DNA of 12,017 nucleotides from Pseudomonadota bacterium (GTDB taxonomy: Bacteria; Pseudomonadota; Alphaproteobacteria; Caulobacterales; Caulobacteraceae): assembly GCA_023412655.1 (NCBI GenBank), contig JAEYNH010000148.1:1-12017 (forward strand). Direction: 5' to 3'. The notes under the pieces are model-generated. The model saw only the letters and a list, made by a program, of their open reading frames with translations. It made no database searches and was not told the DNA's origin. Below are positions 6,358 to 12,017 of this stretch, piece by piece. The position numbers and the translations under genes are program-made. Position 1 is the stretch's first letter; every line of letters begins with the position of its first letter.

Positions 6358-7131
6358 CTATTGGCCGCGGCCGCGGGCCTGCACGGCCGCCCGCCGTTGG
6401 GCGACCATCTCGGGCGTCACGGCGGCGTTGTAGGCCACTGACCTCTCGTGCTCGAGGGCCAGGCCCTCGCCGAGGCTCCGTTCGTAGCCGTCGTCGATCA
6501 TCGCCTTGTAGGTGAACAGCATCTCGGCCTCGATGTCGGCCATCTGCCGCGCCAGGGTCAGCGCCGCCCCCATGAGTTCGCCGGGCTCCACCACCCGGTT
6601 CACCAGGCCCCACTCGTAGGCCGTCCGCGCATCCAGGAAGTTGCCGGTGAGGGACAGCTCCTTGGCGCGATAGGGGCCGATCGCCCGGGACAGCTTCTGC
6701 GACAGGCCCCAGCCGGGCGTGATTCCCACCCGGGCGTGGGTGTCGGCGAAGCGCGCGTTGGTGGAGCAGATCAGCACATCGCAGGCGAGCGCCACTTCAA
6801 AGCCCCCGGTGATGGCCACGCCGTTGATCGCCCCGACGATCGGCTTGTTGGTGGCCAGCAGGGCGCGGGCGGGGTTCTCCGCCGGATCGACGGCGTTGGC
6901 GGCTCCCATGCCCAGCGGGTCGCTGGACAGCTCCTTAAGGTCCAGGCCGGCGGTGAAGGCGCGCTCGCCGGCCCCGGTCAGGACCACCACCTTCACTGAA
7001 GCATCACCGTCCAGCTCGACCATGGCCTGCCTCAGCGCTTGGCGCAGCGCCCGGGACAGGGCGTTCATGGCCTCGGGCCGATTCAGGGTGACGACGGCGA
7101 CGCCGTCGAACGGCTTCTCCACCAGCAACAT
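6358..7131 (-). CDS. Enoyl-CoA hydratase/isomerase (crotonase) family protein
   Basis: Crotonase-fold enzyme of 257 residues acting on a CoA thioester; the substrate is unknown. Oxyanion-hole segments are seen at RAFTAGLDLKEL (about 57-68) and NGVAITGGFEVALACD (about 103-118). Glu112, in GGFEVALACD, matches the first catalytic glutamate of enoyl-CoA hydratase (Glu144 of the rat enzyme). Exactly 20 residues later, where the second glutamate (Glu164) is expected, there is His132 in FADTHARVGITPGWG, so a standard hydratase reaction is doubtful. Two in-frame ATGs occur, at 7134 and 7131. The strong GGAGG at 7138-7142 is 3 nt from the first and 6 nt from the second, so 7131 is preferred. The gene diverges from eno and stands alone, without thiolase or acyl-CoA dehydrogenase neighbours. 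Confidence 0.92.
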   Translation of the reverse strand: MLLVEKPFDGVAVVTLNRPEAMNALSRALRQALRQAMVELDGDASVKVVVLTGAGERAFTAGLDLKELSSDPLGMGAANAVDPAENPARALLATNKPIVGAINGVAITGGFEVALACDVLICSTNARFADTHARVGITPGWGLSQKLSRAIGPYRAKELSLTGNFLDARTAYEWGLVNRVVEPGELMGAALTLARQMADIEAEMLFTYKAMIDDGYERSLGEGLALEHERSVAYNAAVTPEMVAQRRAAVQARGRGQ

Positions 7132-7160
7132 CATGTTCCTCCGCTTTTGCCCGGGATGCG

Positions 7161-7173
7161 CCGGCGACGCCGG
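7161..7173. repeat. Perfect 13-bp dyad in the crotonase-eno divergent gap
   Basis: CCGGCG-A-CGCCGG reads as a perfect dyad with a single central base. It lies between the divergent crotonase and eno genes, 30 bp before the preferred crotonase start. A regulator-binding site or a leader hairpin are both possible; no family-specific match is recognised. Confidence 0.35.
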
Positions 7174-7184
7174 GGGAAGTCAAG

Positions 7185-7213
7185 TTGCCCGCGCGGCGGA
7201 AGCTGGCTAAGGC
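7185..7213 (+). promoter_or_regulatory. Candidate eno promoter
   Basis: TTGCCCG (7185-7191), a 14-nt spacer and GCTAAGGC (7206-7213) follow the layout of the Caulobacter housekeeping promoter consensus TTGACGS-N10-14-GCTANAWC, with two mismatches in each element. It ends 30 bp before the eno start codon. On the opposite strand TTGACTT (7183-7177) could be a -35 for the crotonase gene, but no good -10 follows. Confidence 0.38.
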
Positions 7214-7243
7214 TCCCGCGCCGCCGAAAAGCTGAGGAGCCCC

Positions 7244-8524
7244 ATGACCGAGATCGTCGACATCACCGCCCGTGAAATCCTGGACAGCCGGGGCAACCCG
7301 ACCGTGGAGGTGGACGTGATCCTCGAGGACGGCTCCATGGGCCGCGCGGCGGTGCCCTCGGGCGCCTCCACCGGCGCCCATGAGGCCGTGGAGAAGCGCG
7401 ACGGCGACAAGTCGCGCTACCTCGGCAAGGGCGTCCGCCAGGCGGTGGATGCGGTCAACGGCGAAATCTACGACGCCCTGTCCGGCTCCGACGCCGAGGA
7501 CCAGCGTCGGATCGACCGCCTGCTCATCGAGCTGGATGGCACCCCGAACAAGGCCCGCCTGGGCGCCAACGCCATCCTCGGCGTCAGCCTTGCGGTGGCC
7601 AAGGCCGCCGCCGGCTCGGCCGCCCTGCCGCTCTACAAGTACGTGGGCGGGGTTTCGGCCCGCATCCTGCCGGTGCCGATGATGAACATCATCAACGGCG
7701 GCGCCCACGCCGACAATCCGATCGACATCCAGGAATTCATGATCCTGCCCACCGGCGCCGACACCTTCGCCGAAGGGCTGCGCATGGGCGTCGAGATCTT
7801 CCACGCGCTGAAGAAGCAGCTGAAGGATGCCGGCCACAACACCAACGTCGGCGACGAGGGCGGCTTCGCCCCCAACATCGGCTCGGCGGAAGAGGCCTTG
7901 GCCTTCATCGTCAAGGCGGGCGAGGGCGCCGGCTACCGGGTCGGCGACGACTTCCACCTGGGCCTGGACGTGGCCTCCACCGAGTTCTTCAAGGGCGGCA
8001 AGTACGTCATGGAAGGCGAGGGCAAGACGGTCGATCCGGCCGGCATGGTCGATTACCTGGCGAACCTGGTGGCGAAGTTCCCGATCGTAACCATCGAGGA
8101 CGGCTGCGCCGAGGACGACTTCGAGGGCTGGAAGCTGCTCACCGAGCGGCTGGGCGGCAAGGTCCAGCTGGTGGGCGACGACCTCTTCGTGACCAACCCC
8201 GAGCGCCTCGCCATGGGCATCGGCAAGGGCCTCGCCAATTCGATCCTCGTGAAGGTCAACCAGATCGGCACGCTGTCCGAAACGCTGGACGCCGTCGATA
8301 TGGCCCATCGCAACAGCTACACGGCGGTGATGAGCCACCGCTCGGGCGAGACCGAGGATTCGACCATCGCCGACCTGGCCGTCGCCACCAACTGCGGTCA
8401 GATCAAGACCGGCTCGCTCGCCCGCTCCGACCGGACGGCCAAGTACAACCAGCTGCTGCGCATCGAGGAGGAACTGGGCGACCAGGCGATCTATGCCGGC
8501 CGCAAGGCGCTGCGCGCGCTCTAG
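7244..8524 (+). CDS. eno: Enolase (phosphopyruvate hydratase)
   Basis: Converts 2-phosphoglycerate to phosphoenolpyruvate in glycolysis and the reverse in gluconeogenesis; magnesium-dependent and cytosolic. At 426 residues it has the normal length. It opens with the conserved AREILDSRGNPTVEVDV segment. Glu205 (VGDEGGFAP) and Lys337 (LVKVNQIGTLSE) match the catalytic pair of the E. coli enzyme, and the SHRSGETED signature is present. The ATG at 7244 follows a clear ribosome site, GAGGAG at 7234-7239. The gene ends at a CTAG shared with the stop codon of the convergent serine hydrolase, leaving no room for a terminator between them. The crotonase gene is divergent upstream. Complete, with no missing key residue. 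Confidence 0.98.
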   Translation: MTEIVDITAREILDSRGNPTVEVDVILEDGSMGRAAVPSGASTGAHEAVEKRDGDKSRYLGKGVRQAVDAVNGEIYDALSGSDAEDQRRIDRLLIELDGTPNKARLGANAILGVSLAVAKAAAGSAALPLYKYVGGVSARILPVPMMNIINGGAHADNPIDIQEFMILPTGADTFAEGLRMGVEIFHALKKQLKDAGHNTNVGDEGGFAPNIGSAEEALAFIVKAGEGAGYRVGDDFHLGLDVASTEFFKGGKYVMEGEGKTVDPAGMVDYLANLVAKFPIVTIEDGCAEDDFEGWKLLTERLGGKVQLVGDDLFVTNPERLAMGIGKGLANSILVKVNQIGTLSETLDAVDMAHRNSYTAVMSHRSGETEDSTIADLAVATNCGQIKTGSLARSDRTAKYNQLLRIEEELGDQAIYAGRKALRAL

Positions 8525-9798
8525 GGCCGCCGCTCGTCGCCCACGGGACCAAGGTAGTCCGGGCCGTTGACCGCGGCCCCGATGTCCCGGTGCAGGGTCC
8601 CGTCGAAGGGAATGGTCTGCACGAAGAACACGGCGGTGAGCCGGTTTGCCGGATCGACCCAGAACAGGGTCGACTGGGCGCCGTCCCAGAAGAACTCGCC
8701 CACGGCGCCGCGGTTTTCGTCCGGCGTCTTCGGTCTGGCGGTCCGGACAGCGAAATCGAAACCGAAACCCACCTGGCCCTTCGAGGGCAGGAAGTGGCGC
8801 GGGGTCATGGCCGGGTCGAGCTGGTCGGTGGCCATCAGGCGAACGGTGGACGGACGAAGGATGCGCACGCCGTCGAGGCTGCCTTCGTTCAGCAGCATCC
8901 GGGCAAATCGCATGTAGTCGTCGATGGGGCCGGCGAGGCCGGCTCCGCCCATGGTCATCTTCTTGGGGGCGAAGTTCAGCATGCGGGTGATGCTGTCGTC
9001 CTGGCGGGTCAGGCCGCCCGGCCCGCGGACATAGGTGGCGGCCAGCCGCGGGAGGCGCTCGGGCGGCTGGGTCCAGCCGGTTTCCCGCATCGCCAGCGGC
9101 TCGAGGATGTGGGTGCGCACATAGGCCTCGAACGGCATGCCCGAGAGGCGCTCCACCAGAAGGGCCTGGACGTCCACGGCCACGCTGTAACGCCACTCCG
9201 CGCCCGGATCGTACATCAGCGGCAGCCCGCCGAGCCGCCGCCCCATCTCCGCGAGGTCGTTCTCGAGGGCCAGCGGCGCGGCGCGGTCGAAGTGCGGCTC
9301 CTGGCCGTACGAGAAGCCGGCGGTGTGCCGCAGGATGTCCCGTACCAGGATCGGCCGGCTCGGCGGACGTGTGGCGCCCGTCGCAGCATCCAGCACCCGC
9401 ACTTCGGCGAACTCCGGGAGATGGCGGGCGAGGGGATCGTCGAGCCCGAACCGACCCTGTTCCCACAGCTGCATGAGGGCGACACCGGTGATCGGCTTGG
9501 TCATGGAGTAGATCTGCACGATGGCGTCCCGCCGCATGGGCTGGTTGGCCTCCCGGTCGGCCGATCCGGCGACCCCGAAATAGCGCTCTGCGCCATCCTG
9601 CCAAACGAGCGCCGAAACGCCGGCCGCACGTCCGCTGGCCACCATCTCTGCGAGGGCGGCGTCGATCCGGTCCTTGTCGATCCGCACGCGTGCCGGAGCA
9701 TCCACCGCCCGCACGGTCGATCCGGCCTGTGCAGCGCAGGTTCCGTAGCTAGCGAGCAGCAGGAGGGCGGCAACGCCCCCGGCGGCGGCTCTGTACAT
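8521..9798 (-). CDS. Exported serine hydrolase, class C beta-lactamase-like
   Basis: Penicillin-binding-protein/beta-lactamase-fold hydrolase of 425 residues, probably periplasmic. Relatives include class C beta-lactamases, D-aminopeptidases and esterases of the EstB type; an esterase or peptidase role is as likely as antibiotic resistance. Residues 1-24 (MYRAAAGGVAALLLLASYGT onward, ending near Ala-Gln-Ala) look like a signal peptide. The SxxK motif is at 98-101 (SMTK). The second motif is Tyr204-Ser-Val (WRYSVAVDV) in place of the YxN of true beta-lactamases. A WDGAQSTLFWVDP segment near the C-terminus stands where the third motif is expected. An upstream in-frame ATG at 9885 would add 29 residues before the signal peptide; the start at 9798, after GGGGGGAA and a candidate promoter at 9826-9854, is preferred. 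It overlaps the eno stop by 4 bp, tail to tail. Confidence 0.9.
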   Translation of the reverse strand: MYRAAAGGVAALLLLASYGTCAAQAGSTVRAVDAPARVRIDKDRIDAALAEMVASGRAAGVSALVWQDGAERYFGVAGSADREANQPMRRDAIVQIYSMTKPITGVALMQLWEQGRFGLDDPLARHLPEFAEVRVLDAATGATRPPSRPILVRDILRHTAGFSYGQEPHFDRAAPLALENDLAEMGRRLGGLPLMYDPGAEWRYSVAVDVQALLVERLSGMPFEAYVRTHILEPLAMRETGWTQPPERLPRLAATYVRGPGGLTRQDDSITRMLNFAPKKMTMGGAGLAGPIDDYMRFARMLLNEGSLDGVRILRPSTVRLMATDQLDPAMTPRHFLPSKGQVGFGFDFAVRTARPKTPDENRGAVGEFFWDGAQSTLFWVDPANRLTAVFFVQTIPFDGTLHRDIGAAVNGPDYLGPVGDERRP

Positions 9799-9825
9799 GG
9801 CTCGCTTCCCCCCGGTCGTAGGGCG

Positions 9826-9854
9826 AGACTTCCTCAGCCAGGGGCCTGCGTCAA
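9826..9854 (-). promoter_or_regulatory. Candidate promoter for the serine hydrolase
   Basis: On the minus strand TTGACGC (9854-9848) is an exact match to the Caulobacter -35 consensus TTGACGS. A -10 would be expected near 9831-9826, where the sequence (AGTCTC) is a poor match. The geometry would put the transcript start about 20 nt before the ATG at 9798, and downstream of the alternative start at 9885. Confidence 0.3.
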
Positions 9855-9931
9855 ACGGATTGGGAGCGTTACCAGCGCGTGGCATTAGCGCTGCATTAAG
9901 CAGGCGGACGCCACAAACGCGGGGCCTGCGT
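9841..9931 (+). repeat. 11-bp direct repeat flanking the ftsB-like upstream region
   Basis: GGGGCCTGCGT occurs at 9841-9851 and again at 9921-9931, start to start exactly 80 bp. The two copies flank the CtrA-like site at 9885-9899. No target-site or insertion structure is apparent between them. Confidence 0.45.
9885..9899 (+). promoter_or_regulatory. CtrA-like binding site upstream of the ftsB-like gene
   Basis: TTAG (9885-9888), seven bases, then TTAA (9896-9899) match the full CtrA consensus TTAA-N7-TTAA with one mismatch. It ends 45 bp before the TTG start of the ftsB-like gene and lies in the only intergenic gap upstream of it. A GATTC at 9935-9939, a CcrM (GANTC) methylation sequence, overlaps the ribosome-binding area. 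CtrA and CcrM control division genes in Caulobacter. Binding is inferred. Confidence 0.4.
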
Positions 9932-9944
9932 AGGGATTCGCGTC

Positions 9945-10241
9945 TTGCTCGCCCGCCTCCGTCCGTATTTGTCGACAGCCGCCCTGGCGCTGCTGATCTT
10001 CTATTTCGGTTTTCACGCCTTCACGGGCGAGGGCGGGATTCTGCGATCCAACCAGCGCGACGCCACGCTTCTGGCTAAGCAACGGGAACTGGCCGAGGTC
10101 ACCGCCCAGCGGCGAGACTTGGAGATTCGCGCCCAATTGCTGCGGGACCAGAGCCTTTCCGCCGACCTGCTGGAGGAAAGAGCGCGCTCTCTGCTAGGCT
10201 TTGCTGACCCAAGGGACTATGTGATCCGAATGAAGCCCTAG
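9945..10241 (+). CDS. ftsB: Septum formation initiator family protein (FtsB/DivIC-like)
   Basis: Small bitopic membrane protein of 98 residues, likely the divisome component that pairs with FtsL and FtsQ to activate septal peptidoglycan synthesis. A short cytosolic N-terminus is followed by one membrane span (about 9-25). A periplasmic coiled coil runs at about 34-68, rich in Leu, Arg, Glu and Gln. A conserved end follows, LLEERARSLLGFADPRDYVIRM (75-96), typical of the family. The start is TTG at 9945: no ATG or GTG lies in frame between the upstream gap and the membrane span, and AGGG at 9932-9935 is a plausible ribosome site. pdhA follows after 51 bp, a pairing common in alphaproteobacteria. 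The family call is firm; the gene symbol is by family and context, since sequence conservation in FtsB is low. Confidence 0.88.
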   Translation: MLARLRPYLSTAALALLIFYFGFHAFTGEGGILRSNQRDATLLAKQRELAEVTAQRRDLEIRAQLLRDQSLSADLLEERARSLLGFADPRDYVIRMKP

Positions 10242-10243
10242 CG

Positions 10244-10266
10244 CCCTTTCGAGGGTTCTAGAGCCC
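10244..10266 (+). other. Inverted repeats in the ftsB-pdhA gap
   Basis: CCCT (10244-10247) pairs with AGGG (10252-10255) around a TTCG loop. Overlapping it, GGGTTCTAGAGCCC (10253-10266) is a 14-bp near-perfect palindrome with one mismatched pair counted on both arms. The cluster lies 26 bp before pdhA. It may be an operator or a weak processing or termination element. Confidence 0.3.
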
Positions 10267-10292
10267 ATTTGCATCTGATCACGGAGTAACGC

Positions 10293-11327
10293 ATGGCGCG
10301 CGGGCAGACCGGCGAGACCGGTCGGCGAAAAGCCAGTGGCGCAGGCGGCAACGCCCCAGCCAGCAAGGACGAGCTTCTCAAGTACTACAGGGACATGCTG
10401 CTCATTCGCCGCTTTGAGGAGCGGGCGGGTCAGCTCTACGGCATGGGTCTGATCGGCGGGTTCTGCCACCTCTACATCGGGCAGGAGGCCATCGCCGTCG
10501 GCGTCCAGGCCATCAAGCAGCCTGGCGACCAGGTGATCACCGGCTATCGCGACCACGGCCATATGCTGGCCTGCGGCATGGATCCGCGCGAGGTCATGGC
10601 CGAGCTCACCGGACGTTCCGGCGGCTCGTCCAAGGGCAAGGGCGGCTCGATGCACATGTTCTCGACCGAAGCCGACTTCTACGGCGGCCACGGCATCGTG
10701 GGCGCGCAGGTCAGCCTCGGGACCGGCCTGGCTCTCGCGGACAAGTACCGCGAGAACGGCAAGGTCAGCTTCACCTATTTCGGTGACGGCGCGGCCAACC
10801 AGGGGCAGGTCTACGAGAGCTTCAACATGGCCGAGCTGTGGTCGCTCCCCGTGGTCTATGTGATCGAGAACAACCAGTACGCCATGGGCACCTCGATCGA
10901 GCGCGCCTCGTCGGAAACCCACCTCTACAAGCGCGGCGTCTCGTTCGGCATTCCGGGCGAGGAAGTGGACGGGATGAACGTGCTGGCCGTGAAGGCCGCC
11001 GCCGCGAAGGCCGCCGAGCACGCCCGGTCGGGCAAGGGCCCTTACATCCTCGAGATGAAGACCTACCGCTACCGCGGCCATTCCATGAGCGATCCGGCGA
11101 AGTACCGGACCCGCGAGGAGGTGGACGAGGTCCGCAAGACCCGCGATCCGATCGACCACGTCGAGGAGTTGTTGGAGCAGCACGGCTGGGCCGATGAGGC
11201 GACGCTGAAGGCCATCGACGCCGAGGTGAAGAAGATCGTCGCCGACGCGGCGGAATTCGCCCGCACCAGCCCCGAGCCCGAGCCCTCCGAACTCTATACC
11301 GACGTCTACACGGAAGCCGCGCAATGA
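10293..11327 (+). CDS. pdhA: Pyruvate dehydrogenase E1 component, alpha subunit
   Basis: Alpha subunit of the thiamine-diphosphate-dependent E1 of the pyruvate dehydrogenase complex, which decarboxylates pyruvate and passes the acetyl group to lipoyl-E2. The 344-residue length is normal. After a basic, Gly/Ala-rich N-terminus (1-24), conserved segments follow: LIRRFEERAGQLYGMG (about 36-51), the YIGQEA segment, and the thiamine-diphosphate motif from GDG (164-166, GDGAANQG) to Asn193-Asn194. The HSMSDPAKYRTREE loop begins at His263; it corresponds to the loop that is phosphorylated in mitochondrial E1 alpha. The ATG at 10293 has a good ribosome site, GGAG at 10283-10286. This alpha subunit needs a separate beta subunit, but the next gene, overlapping by ATGA, does not look like one. 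A branched-chain 2-oxoacid E1 alpha is less likely from the sequence. Confidence 0.95.
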   Translation: MARGQTGETGRRKASGAGGNAPASKDELLKYYRDMLLIRRFEERAGQLYGMGLIGGFCHLYIGQEAIAVGVQAIKQPGDQVITGYRDHGHMLACGMDPREVMAELTGRSGGSSKGKGGSMHMFSTEADFYGGHGIVGAQVSLGTGLALADKYRENGKVSFTYFGDGAANQGQVYESFNMAELWSLPVVYVIENNQYAMGTSIERASSETHLYKRGVSFGIPGEEVDGMNVLAVKAAAAKAAEHARSGKGPYILEMKTYRYRGHSMSDPAKYRTREEVDEVRKTRDPIDHVEELLEQHGWADEATLKAIDAEVKKIVADAAEFARTSPEPEPSELYTDVYTEAAQ

Positions 11328-12017
11328 CCGACATTCTGATGCCGGCCCTTTCGCCCACCATGGAGGAGGGCACCCTCGCCAAGTGGCACGTGAAGCCGGG
11401 CGATACTGTTCGGTCGGGCGACGTGATCGCCGAGATCGAGACCGACAAGGCGACCATGGAGGTCGAAGCCGTCGACGAGGGCAAGATCGGCAAGATCGTC
11501 GTCCCCGAGGGCACCGAGAACGTCAAGGTCAACGCCGTCATCGCAGTGATCCTCACCGAAGGCGAAACCGCCGCCGACGTCGATGCCGCCCCTCCGGATC
11601 CGGCCCCCAAGGCCGCCGAGCCCAAGAAGGAAGCAGCACCGGCTGGCGCCGTGATGCGCGAAAACACCGCCACCCAGGTCGCCACCGGCTCCGCCGTGGT
11701 GGCTCCGAAGGCTCCGGCACCCGCCGCAGCGCCTGCAGCCGGCAACGGCGCCCGCGTCTTCGCCTCGCCGCTGGCCAAGCGCCTCGCAAAAGAAGCCAAT
11801 ATCGAGCTCTCCGCCATCTCTGGCACCGGCCCGCATGGTCGCGTGGTCAAGGCCGACGTCGAGGCCGCCAAGTCCGGCAAGACCCCGCTCAAGGCCGCAG
11901 CCTCGGCCGGGGCAGGGGCCGCTACCGCCGCCGCGCCCGCAGGCGGCATGAGCAAGGCCCAGGTCCTCGCCCTCTACCCCGAGGGCAGCTACGACCTCGT
12001 CCCCAACGACGGCATGC
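11324..12017 (+). CDS. Pyruvate dehydrogenase E2-type dihydrolipoamide acyltransferase (3' end beyond the window)
   Basis: Only 231 codons are visible. Residues 1-78 form a lipoyl domain with the lipoyl-lysine Lys42 in ETDKATMEVEAVDEG. An Ala/Pro/Lys linker follows at about 80-143. A peripheral-subunit-binding domain is at about 145-181 (VFASPLAKRLAKE...GTGPHGRVVKADVEA). After a second Ala-rich linker comes YPEGSYDLVPNDGM, which resembles the beginning of the E2 catalytic domain. This order is that of E2 (PdhC/AceF type). The alphaproteobacterial E1 beta (PdhB) also starts with a lipoyl domain but has no subunit-binding domain, so a PdhB label would be wrong for the visible part. The ATG overlaps the pdhA stop (ATGA), indicating translational coupling. 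E1 beta is thus missing from its usual place between pdhA and the E2 gene. Identification rests on the visible part only; the catalytic HxxxD motif is outside. Confidence 0.88.
   Translation, partial: MTDILMPALSPTMEEGTLAKWHVKPGDTVRSGDVIAEIETDKATMEVEAVDEGKIGKIVVPEGTENVKVNAVIAVILTEGETAADVDAAPPDPAPKAAEPKKEAAPAGAVMRENTATQVATGSAVVAPKAPAPAAAPAAGNGARVFASPLAKRLAKEANIELSAISGTGPHGRVVKADVEAAKSGKTPLKAAASAGAGAATAAAPAGGMSKAQVLALYPEGSYDLVPNDGM

Noticed and set aside
7004..9604. Minus-strand open frame of 866 codons spanning the antisense strand of eno and part of the serine hydrolase
   Set aside because: It lies over three well-supported genes in other frames and has a shadow-type composition. Length alone is not evidence in GC-rich DNA.
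9799..9885. N-terminal extension of the serine hydrolase to the ATG at 9885
   Set aside because: It would place 29 polar residues before an obvious signal peptide and would start upstream of the candidate promoter.
10194..11955. Two minus-strand frames opposite pdhA and the E2-type gene
   Set aside because: Shadows of conserved plus-strand genes with low-complexity products.
11324..12017. Labelling the gene after pdhA as pdhB (E1 beta) by position and lipoyl domain
   Set aside because: The visible subunit-binding domain and E2-core start are not found in E1 beta.
1..12017. CRISPR arrays, IS ends, prophage genes, tRNA or rRNA
   Set aside because: Both strands were read for regular spaced repeats, transposase motifs and cloverleaf or rRNA signatures; none was seen.

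Overview
The window is a GC-rich, gene-dense chromosomal segment from an alphaproteobacterium, most likely of the Caulobacterales (Caulobacter or Phenylobacterium type). This rests on protein character, on the order secG-pyrG ... eno-ftsB-like-pdhA, which is a familiar alphaproteobacterial core neighbourhood, and on Caulobacter-like promoter words (TTGACGC, a GCTA-type -10, a CtrA-like site). No phage, IS element, CRISPR array, tRNA or rRNA was seen. It is mostly a housekeeping region with an accessory left end.

Layout. (1) 1-3408, minus strand: a TonB-dependent outer-membrane receptor whose last residues lie outside the window, then a VOC-family protein and a GNAT acetyltransferase 9 bp apart, probably one small operon. 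(2) 3520-6275, plus strand: secG, pyrG, a YjbR/MmcQ-family gene and rpmF (ribosomal protein L32), with a strong intrinsic terminator at 6301-6331. (3) 6358-7131, minus strand: a crotonase-fold enoyl-CoA hydratase/isomerase family gene, divergent from eno. (4) 7244-8524, plus strand: enolase. (5) 8521-9798, minus strand: an exported class C beta-lactamase-like serine hydrolase, convergent with eno and sharing the CTAG at which both stop. (6) 9945-12017, plus strand: an FtsB/DivIC-like division protein with a TTG start, pdhA (pyruvate dehydrogenase E1 alpha) and, overlapping it by ATGA, a lipoyl-domain protein cut by the window end.

How the genes fit together. eno and pdhA feed and run the step from glycolysis to acetyl-CoA. 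pyrG makes CTP, rpmF and secG serve translation and secretion, and the FtsB-like protein belongs to the divisome. The receptor, VOC, GNAT and serine hydrolase look like accessory genes with unknown substrates.

No clearly new multi-gene system is visible. The points most worth checking are: the gene after pdhA has the architecture of E2 (lipoyl domain, linker, peripheral-subunit-binding domain, start of the catalytic domain) and not of the expected E1 beta; a CtrA-like TTAG-N7-TTAA site lies upstream of the ftsB-like gene; a nested inverted repeat fills most of the secG-pyrG gap; and the crotonase lacks its second catalytic glutamate. No gene-free stretch exceeds 150 bp.
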